Below, one piece after another: positions 15,014 through 19,389 of a stretch of DNA of 19,389 nt. The DNA comes from Candidatus Sulfopaludibacter sp. SbA3. GTDB lineage: Bacteria; Acidobacteriota; Terriglobia; Bryobacterales; Bryobacteraceae. The position numbers were made by a program, and so were the translations under genes. Where the stretch lies: the NCBI GenBank assembly GCA_945861255.1, contig CAMAUG010000032.1, positions 1-19,389 of the forward strand, read 5' to 3'. The stretch's first letter is position 1, and each line of letters begins with the position of its first letter. The notes beneath the pieces were generated by a model, which was given only the letters and a program-made list of their open reading frames with translations, did no database searches and was not told where the DNA came from.

Positions 15014-15418
15014 ATGGTCTCGCTGCATTTTCCCCGTGGAGTGCCTGGATTTGAAAGGCATCATCGATTTACGCTGTCCGGCGCGGAGCCGCCGCTAGCG
15101 ATGATCGAGAGCGTGGATCCGGATGGGCCGTGCTTCCATGCCATTCCGGTTGCCGTTGTGGACCCGCACTACCAGATTGGAATCACTGCCGAGGATTTGC
15201 GGCTGCTGGGTTTTAATGACACGCGGCAGCCCGTGGAGGGTATTCTTTGCCTGGCGATTCTCTCCTTCAACGGAGCGGAGTTGACCGCGAATCTATTGGC
15301 CCCGGTGGTGGTGAATCTGCATAGCGGAGTTTGTGTGCAGGCGGTAAGGGATGACGCGCGCTATTCGCACTGCCATTCAGTGGGATTGACGGAGAGGGCG
15401 ACGGCGGAATGCTTGTAA
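15014..15418 (+). CDS. fliW: Flagellar assembly factor FliW (short N-terminus)
   Basis: A 134-residue FliW, the flagellin-binding protein that sequesters CsrA when free flagellin runs out (known from Bacillus and Campylobacter). Recognised parts are HFPRGVPGFERHHRFTL (residues 5-21), DPHYQIGITAEDLRLLGF, LCLAILSF and the conserved ANLLAPVVVNLHSG. Typical FliW begins about 15-20 residues earlier with the first beta-strand (such as ETKYHG in Bacillus). Here an in-frame TGA at 15005-15007 rules out any upstream start, so ATG 15014 is forced. The only upstream purine motif is GGA directly touching the ATG (CTGGAATG). The csrA start codon lies inside its final codons (overlap 15409-15418), so the two are translated together. 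Confidence 0.88.
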   Translation: MVSLHFPRGVPGFERHHRFTLSGAEPPLAMIESVDPDGPCFHAIPVAVVDPHYQIGITAEDLRLLGFNDTRQPVEGILCLAILSFNGAELTANLLAPVVVNLHSGVCVQAVRDDARYSHCHSVGLTERATAECL

Positions 15419-15672
15419 TTCGCCGCCGGCCTGGGGAAGCTTTGCTGATCGGCGACGATGTTGAGGTTGAAATCCTGGACATCATGGGATCTCAAGTGAA
15501 AGTGGGGATTCGGGCGCCGCGCGAAATTACAGTGCTGCGCAAGGAAATCCGCTTGACGATCGACCAAAATCGCGCCGCGGCCCGGCTTTCCGCGGAAGCC
15601 CGGCTTTCCATGGAAGCGACAGGACGGATCGCAAGTCTCTTGCTGAATTCAGGCGCGAAGATCGAGACATGA
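15409..15672 (+). CDS. csrA: Carbon storage regulator CsrA, with C-terminal extension
   Basis: An 87-residue CsrA, the RNA-binding dimer that blocks or modulates translation at GGA motifs. The core MLVIRRRPGEALLIGDDVEV through VKVGIRAPREITVLRKEI (1-47) is canonical, with R44 of VLRKEI among the RNA-contact residues. The usual length is about 61. Here the tail continues for about 25 residues, including a six-residue duplication ARLSAE-ARLSME (58-69) from an 18-bp tandem repeat (15580-15615). The gene overlaps fliW by 10 bp, the arrangement typical of the FliW-CsrA switch. GGAGAGG (15391-15397) gives a Shine-Dalgarno about 11 bp upstream, and a second GGA touches the ATG. Its 3' end overlaps the end of the convergent fliT-like gene by 24 bp. 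Confidence 0.93.
   Translation: MLVIRRRPGEALLIGDDVEVEILDIMGSQVKVGIRAPREITVLRKEIRLTIDQNRAAARLSAEARLSMEATGRIASLLLNSGAKIET
15580..15615 (+). repeat. 18-bp tandem duplication in the csrA tail
   Basis: 15580-15597 and 15598-15615 match at 16 of 18 bases (GCCCGGCTTTCC is common to both). They encode ARLSAE and ARLSME. Confidence 0.85.
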
Positions 15673-16041
15673 GGCGTGGGCCTGGGGATGGTCAGGCATG
15701 TGCCGTTCGAGCAGGTCCTTTTCAAGAACAATACGGCGGCGGAGGGCATGGAGCAACGCTGCGGCGGCGGCGCCTTGGGCGAACGCATCGGCGCGCTCTT
15801 CGGGAGTGGCGGAGGCGATGGCCGAGGCACGTTGATCAAGCGCGGCGTGCACCGCTTCCAGATCTCCAGCCGAGGCTGCTTCCGCGGCACGCCGAGTTGC
15901 GCCGAGGAGCTGGCCGGACGTGATAGGTGCATCGGCTTGTGGGAGATCCGGCGCGACCAGCGCGGCCTGAAGCTCTGCAGCGGAGAACGGTTCGGGGCCG
16001 GACAGGGGGGCAACGGGAGCGCCTAGAGCGGGCCGGCTCAC
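15649..16041 (-). CDS. FliT/FlgN-like flagellar export chaperone (tentative)
   Basis: A 130-residue helical protein starting with GTG in a GTGA overlap with the fliD stop (16038-16041), so its translation is coupled to fliD. The middle, AAEAASAGDLEAVHAALDQR followed by ASAIASATPEER (52-83), has the 'GDL-x-x-L...L-x-x-R' pattern of FliT/FlgN chaperones. The helix AAALLHALRRRIVLEKDLLE fits as well. FliT normally binds FliD, and its gene usually lies in the fliD-fliS-fliT order; fliS is absent here. The first 40 residues are Pro/Ala-rich and unlike FliT. The 3' end runs into the last 24 bp of csrA on the other strand. The assignment rests on context and pattern, not on firm homology. Confidence 0.6.
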   Translation of the reverse strand: MSRPALGAPVAPLSGPEPFSAAELQAALVAPDLPQADAPITSGQLLGATRRAAEAASAGDLEAVHAALDQRASAIASATPEERADAFAQGAAAAALLHALRRRIVLEKDLLERHMPDHPQAHASCLDLRA

Positions 16042-17381
16042 CCGGTGCTCCTTCCGTAGAGCACCAGATTGAGGCTCTGCAGGCTTGCGGCGAGGAATTT
16101 TTGCTGGGTTTCGAGTTGCGCGAGCAGAGAATCGGCAAGCGCCAGGCGCTGCGCGAGTTTCGTCTGCATTTCGGTGATGCGCTCCGCGATGGTTTCAATC
16201 TGGATTTGCAGTCTGGCGTCGGCGCGATCTATGCCGTCCCGTTCGCGTCGAATCAGACCGATGACGGGATCGGAGTACTCAGTGAGAACCGACGAGAAGC
16301 CGCCCAGCCCCGTGCTGGCGGACCCGGCAAAATCGAAGGCGCTCGCGATGGAGGCATCACTCAACCCAGTGAATGCGATGGCGCTGAACGAAGCCTTACC
16401 GGTGTTGTCGAAGGCGATACCTAGATCGGCCAGACTTCGCACGGCACCGTCGCTGGTGCGATACGCGGTGATTTCGCGGAGAGTTCGTTGCAATCCGGCG
16501 ATCAGTGGGTTGCCCGTCAGCAATCCTGCATTTTCGCCAACCTGTGCGGTTAACGCGGAGCGGAGGGTATTGTACTTGGTGGTAAAGTCCTCCAGCGCCG
16601 CCGAAAGCTTCGAGCGGTCGGTGGTCAGCGATATGGTGACGGCCGAAGCGGTACTGCTCACAAGCTTCAGCGTTACACCGGGGATGACGCTGTTGACCGT
16701 GTTCGTGGCCTGCGTGATGTCAATGCCGTTGAGTTTGAAGACGGCGTTGGTTCCTTGGTTGGTGTTCGTAAGCAAGGCCGTGGCCGCGCCGGTGGGATCG
16801 TCAATCAGGCTCAGCGTGGTGGCGCCGCTGGCGTTGGACGATACCGACAGATAGTTCCCGCCGGCAGTAGTCAGAATAGACGCCGTGACGCCCGCTCCCA
16901 AACCGTTGATCTTGTCGCGCAGGCCGATGAGCGAGTTATTGGTGAGCGCGAACGTGTGAACCTGGGCGCCCACGGTCAGCCTCACGGTGCCCGTGGAGGA
17001 AACGGGAGTGGCCGCGGAATCGGCGTAACCGAGGAGGGTCCGCTCGGAGGCCGGGGTAGCGATAGAGGTAATTGAGTTAATGGTGTATGTGGTTGCGATT
17101 TCGGCGCCGGCATTGGTGACCGTGACGACGGCGCTGTTGGAACTGGACGCTGAGATCGCTTGATGTTCGGCGATATCGCCCAACGACGCCAGACTGGCGG
17201 CCAGGCCGGCAACGTTCGAACTGAGGCCGCCGAGCAGCGCCTTCTGCTGCAATAGATCGCCGTCCCGGTTCTGCAGCAGTTGCACCGGAATCGCCGCGAT
17301 CGCCACGGCACGATTCAAGATATTCTGAAAATCGGCCGCGTACTGGCTGACGCCCGACAAGGCCAGAGGGCTGATGCTCAT
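16038..17381 (-). CDS. fliD: Flagellar hook-associated protein 2 (filament cap) FliD
   Basis: A 447-residue cap protein that sits at the tip of the filament and helps flagellin subunits fold into place after export. The N-terminal FliD_N region (SPLALSGVSQYAADFQNILN to about residue 70) and the C-terminal coiled FliD_C region (IGLIRRERDGIDRADARLQI, ERITEMQTKLAQRLALADSL, then LAASLQSLNLVLYGRST) are clear. The middle is Ser/Thr/Ala-rich beta structure, as in exported axial proteins, with no Cys. The length is within the normal range. AGGAG lies 13 bp before the ATG on the minus strand, and an exact sigma-28 -10 element is located just upstream. A fliT-like gene follows in GTGA overlap. Confidence 0.93.
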   Translation of the reverse strand: MSISPLALSGVSQYAADFQNILNRAVAIAAIPVQLLQNRDGDLLQQKALLGGLSSNVAGLAASLASLGDIAEHQAISASSSNSAVVTVTNAGAEIATTYTINSITSIATPASERTLLGYADSAATPVSSTGTVRLTVGAQVHTFALTNNSLIGLRDKINGLGAGVTASILTTAGGNYLSVSSNASGATTLSLIDDPTGAATALLTNTNQGTNAVFKLNGIDITQATNTVNSVIPGVTLKLVSSTASAVTISLTTDRSKLSAALEDFTTKYNTLRSALTAQVGENAGLLTGNPLIAGLQRTLREITAYRTSDGAVRSLADLGIAFDNTGKASFSAIAFTGLSDASIASAFDFAGSASTGLGGFSSVLTEYSDPVIGLIRRERDGIDRADARLQIQIETIAERITEMQTKLAQRLALADSLLAQLETQQKFLAASLQSLNLVLYGRSTG

Positions 17382-17406
17382 CGCTCGGGAACTCTCCTAT
17401 GTGGTC

Positions 17407-17414
17407 TTATCGGC
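17407..17414 (-). promoter_or_regulatory. Sigma-28 (FliA) -10 element of the fliD promoter
   Basis: On the minus strand this reads GCCGATAA, an exact match to the flagellar sigma-28 -10 consensus, 26 bp before the fliD ATG. This leaves about 19 nt for a leader holding AGGAG. The expected -35 (TAAAGTTT) is poorly matched: TCAGATCC at 17426-17433 with an 11-bp spacer. The position before a late flagellar gene makes chance less likely. Confidence 0.6.
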
Positions 17415-17470
17415 TGCTCCGGGTGGGATCTGAATCCGGATTTTCCCGCCTGGTGAATAAGAGAACGCCG

Positions 17471-17485
17471 CACACCTCAGGTGTG
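17471..17485. promoter_or_regulatory. 15-bp palindrome before the ACP gene (possible operator)
   Basis: CACACCT-C-AGGTGTG is a perfect 7-bp dyad around one central base, 16 bp before the ATG of the acyl carrier protein gene. It looks like a site for a dimeric regulator. No regulator gene is in the window. Confidence 0.4.
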
Positions 17486-17500
17486 GCACGATAGGATTTC

Positions 17501-17743
17501 ATGTCTGAAGCAACTCGGAGGGAGCGTCTGGTGGGCGTTCTCAAAAAAGTCACAAACCAACCTTTGCCGGGGGACGAGGAGTCCTTGTTTGAAAGCGGAT
17601 TGCTGGACTCCTTCGCGCTGCCGGATCTGGTGAGCGCGCTGGAAGCGGAATTCTCGATCCAAGTGCCCGACCGCGATTTGAATCCGCGCAAGTTCGATTC
17701 CATCGCGCGGATAGAGGCGTATCTCAACGAGCACGTGCAGTGA
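17501..17743 (+). CDS. Acyl carrier protein (discrete, specialised)
   Basis: An 80-residue acyl carrier protein. The phosphopantetheine site is in ESGLLDSFALPDLV, with D36-S37-F38, where S37 would carry the cofactor. The variant DSF rather than DSL is common in non-fatty-acid carrier proteins. Helix 3 and 4 regions, FSIQVPDRDLNPRKFDSIAR and IEAYLNEHV, complete the four-helix fold. It starts at ATG 17501, with AGGA (17493-17496) close before it. Its TGA shares a base with the ATG of the KAS III-like gene (TGATG, 17741-17745), so the two are translated together and the ACP probably carries that enzyme's substrate or product. It is unlikely to be the housekeeping AcpP, which is normally next to fabD/fabG/fabF. 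Confidence 0.88.
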   Translation: MSEATRRERLVGVLKKVTNQPLPGDEESLFESGLLDSFALPDLVSALEAEFSIQVPDRDLNPRKFDSIARIEAYLNEHVQ

Positions 17744-18672
17744 TGTCTGCGTATCTTCACGCATTCGGCGCGCACCTGCCTGAGCGCGTGGTGACCAATG
17801 AAGAGATGGCGGCGCGCGTAGGCAAGACCGCCGAGTGGATCGAAGGCGCGAGCGGAATTCGTGAACGCCGCTGGGCCGCGCCGGAAACCAGTGTAGTGGA
17901 CTTGGCCGCGGCGGCCGCCGAAGATTGCTTGCAGCGCGGCGTCGTGGCGGCGCGATCGCTTGGCATGATTATAGTGGCGAGCGGCAGCGCTCCCCCAGGA
18001 TTTCCCGGGCCGGCGGCCGCCGTCGCGGCGCGTCTGGGCCTGGAGGGCACACCGGCGTTAGACGTGCCGATGGCTAGCGCCGGATCGCTATTCGGACTGG
18101 CACTGGCGGCGCGGATGGTGGAAGTGTACGGGGACGTCCTGGTGATCGGCGCCGAGAAGATGTCGGCGGTGGTAGAGGCCGCGGCGCTGGACGTGAATAC
18201 CGCGGTTCTGTTCGGCGACGGCGCGGGCGCGGCGCTGGTAAGTGCGCGGCCAGGGCGGTGGGAGATCCTGGATTGCGTATTACACAGCGACGGCCAGTTC
18301 CGCGAGGATCTGGCGTTCGATTGGACATCGCCGCTGCGGATGAACGGCCTGTCTGTGATTCTGCAAGCCTCGCGGAAGATTCCTGCGGCGATTAGCGAGG
18401 TGCTGATGCGCAACGGAATTGCCGCGGGCGATGTGAGTGCGTTTCTGCTGCATCAGGCGAATCACAATCTGCTGGTGCGGGTGGCGAAAGCGCTTGGTGT
18501 GGCGCCGGAGCACGTGTATTCGAATGTGGCACGCTATGGGAACACATCTTCGGCATCGATGCTGATCGCGGCGTCGGAATGGGCCGCCGGGAATCCAGCG
18601 GCGGGGCCGATTGTGTTCGCGGCGTTTGGGGCTGGGTTTCACTGGGGAGCGGTGCTGGCGCGAAGCACTTAG
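17743..18672 (+). CDS. KAS III (FabH)-like acyltransferase with Ser replacing the catalytic Cys
   Basis: A 309-residue thiolase-fold enzyme of the 3-oxoacyl-ACP synthase III type. The FabH landmarks are in order: TAEWIEGASGIRERR (29-43), LDVPMASAGSLFGLALAARM (106-125), LFGDGAGAALV (156-166), LLHQANHNLLVRVAKALGV (235-253), RYGNTSSAS (264-272) and FAAFGAGFHWGAVLA (292-306). In FabH the active residues are Cys112, His244 and Asn274. Here His237 and Asn267 are kept, but residue 112 is Ser, coded by AGC at 18076-18078. The enzyme may form ester intermediates like the Ser-type KAS III DpsC, or may be a decarboxylase or acyltransferase. The gene overlaps the ACP stop by one base (TGATG), and the ATG at 17743 is preferred over the GTG at 17740. 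The ordinary housekeeping role of FabH is unlikely. Confidence 0.88.
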   Translation: MSAYLHAFGAHLPERVVTNEEMAARVGKTAEWIEGASGIRERRWAAPETSVVDLAAAAAEDCLQRGVVAARSLGMIIVASGSAPPGFPGPAAAVAARLGLEGTPALDVPMASAGSLFGLALAARMVEVYGDVLVIGAEKMSAVVEAAALDVNTAVLFGDGAGAALVSARPGRWEILDCVLHSDGQFREDLAFDWTSPLRMNGLSVILQASRKIPAAISEVLMRNGIAAGDVSAFLLHQANHNLLVRVAKALGVAPEHVYSNVARYGNTSSASMLIAASEWAAGNPAAGPIVFAAFGAGFHWGAVLARST

Positions 18673-18722
18673 GCCGGGTGCTATTGCGCCACTTTGAAAT
18701 GGCGTTCGCCGATGCTGGGCCG

Positions 18723-19389
18723 CTAATCTTCCGCGGCGCGGGCGCGCTCGGCCGCGGTCTTCGATTGCGCGACTAGGTTTGTTGCGCGCAACAGGGATTC
18801 GAAGGTGCCGGCGTCGGTCCACCAGCCGTCCACGTACGAGAACGTCATGGTGCCTTCCTGGATATAGGCGTTGTTGACGTCCGTGATTTCCAGTTCGCCT
18901 CGGCGGCTGGGCACCAGCTTCCTGACTTTGTCGAACACCGTGCCGTCGTACATATAAATGCCCGTCACTGCGTAGTGAGATTTGGGGTGCTTGGGTTTTT
19001 CTTCGATGCCCACGATGCGGTTGCCGTTCATCTCGGCGACGCCGAAGCGTTCGGCGTCGAGGACTTCCTTGATCAAGATGCGCGCGCCGCGGTCTTGTTG
19101 TTCGAAGGCATGAACCGCGTCCGAAATGGATTTCTCCAGGATGTTGTCGCCCAGCACGACGCAGATCTTGTCGCCGTCGGCAAAATGCTCGGCCAGCCCG
19201 AGCGCGTCGGCGATGCCACCTTCGCCTTCCTGATACGTGTAATTCAAGTGGGCCAAACCGAATTGCTTGCCGTTGGCAAGCAGTCGCAGGAAGTCGCCGG
19301 AGTTGCGTCCTCCGGTGACCAGCAAGATGTCTTTAATGCCGGCGGCCACTAGCGTTTGAATCGGGTAGTAGATCATCGGCTTGTCGTAA
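18723..19389 (-). CDS. Glucose-1-phosphate thymidylyltransferase (RmlA-type), 5' end outside the window
   Basis: A nucleotidyltransferase that makes dTDP-glucose (or a related NDP-sugar) from a sugar-1-phosphate and NTP, the first step to dTDP-rhamnose and other deoxysugars for surface glycans. The visible part runs in from the right edge (YDKPMIYYPI at 19388-19359), then EGGIADAL (usual PDGLAQAF position), VVLGDNIL, EVLDAERFGVAEM, IEEKPKHPKSHYAVTGIYMY, RRGELEITDVNNAY and VDGWWTDAGTFESL. About 222 residues are seen. The N-terminal GGxGTRL nucleotide loop would be beyond the window. Family members are about 240-290 residues, so roughly 20-30 residues are missing. The true substrate could be another hexose-1-phosphate, so I do not assign a symbol. 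It is convergent with the KAS III-like gene, with a 50-bp gap that has no clear terminator. Confidence 0.85.
   Translation of the reverse strand, partial: YDKPMIYYPIQTLVAAGIKDILLVTGGRNSGDFLRLLANGKQFGLAHLNYTYQEGEGGIADALGLAEHFADGDKICVVLGDNILEKSISDAVHAFEQQDRGARILIKEVLDAERFGVAEMNGNRIVGIEEKPKHPKSHYAVTGIYMYDGTVFDKVRKLVPSRRGELEITDVNNAYIQEGTMTFSYVDGWWTDAGTFESLLRATNLVAQSKTAAERARAAED

Noticed and set aside
17484..17498. TGGCACG before the ACP gene, an exact sigma-54 -24 half
   Set aside because: The matching GC of the -12 element is absent at the right spacing, and the element is only about 10 bp from the ATG.
18687..18704. CGCCA/TGGCG hairpin as a terminator between the KAS III-like and RmlA-type genes
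   Set aside because: The stem is only 5 bp and no T-run follows on either side.

Overview
This 19.4 kb GC-rich stretch looks like chromosome of an Acidobacteriota member, most likely of the Solibacter/Bryobacter type. The clues are protein-based: an Oar-like TonB-receptor C-terminus (NATNHTNF ... PRVMQAALKLNF), a secreted 'DGKPDLSGYW' protein beside a secreted PQQ dehydrogenase, and short palindromic REP-like repeats between genes. No rRNA gene or other decisive marker is present, so the placement is inference.

Layout. 1-1282: a complete IS5-type insertion sequence with a CTAG target duplication, inserted directly against the start codon of a Ca2+/Na+ exchanger-type gene (1283-2278). A 3' remnant of a TonB-dependent receptor follows (about 2319-2570). 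2730-5822: two secreted proteins, an uncharacterised 379-residue family member and a PQQ-dependent dehydrogenase. 5823-6118: a gap with three 14-bp tandem repeats and a doubtful 65-codon ORF. 6119-7818: a translationally coupled pair forming a split AtuA-type protein. 7823-9109 (minus): an NhaD-type Na+/H+ antiporter. 9110-9444: a divergent gap carrying a pair of REP-like palindromes. 9445-10624: three compact genes of unknown function (a 218-residue predominantly helical protein, then 69 and 97 residues). 10754-11425 (minus): a SAM methyltransferase. 11482-14965: pheS and pheT, with a REP-like palindrome in the gap. 15014-17381: a flagellar block, fliW-csrA on plus, converging on fliD-fliT on minus. 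17501-18672: an acyl carrier protein coupled to a KAS III-like enzyme whose catalytic Cys is replaced by Ser. 18723 to the end (minus): a nucleotidyltransferase of the RmlA type, cut by the window edge.

How it fits together. FliW and CsrA form the known flagellin-checkpoint pair, and fliD has an exact sigma-28 -10 element (GCCGATAA) upstream, so the flagellar block appears to be under late-flagellar control. The ACP/KAS III pair lies between fliD and a sugar-nucleotide gene. That recalls flagellin-glycosylation loci holding ACP and FabH-like genes, but the link is inference. The strongest candidates for something undescribed are the Ser-type KAS III with its dedicated ACP and the three-gene unknown cluster at 9445-10624.
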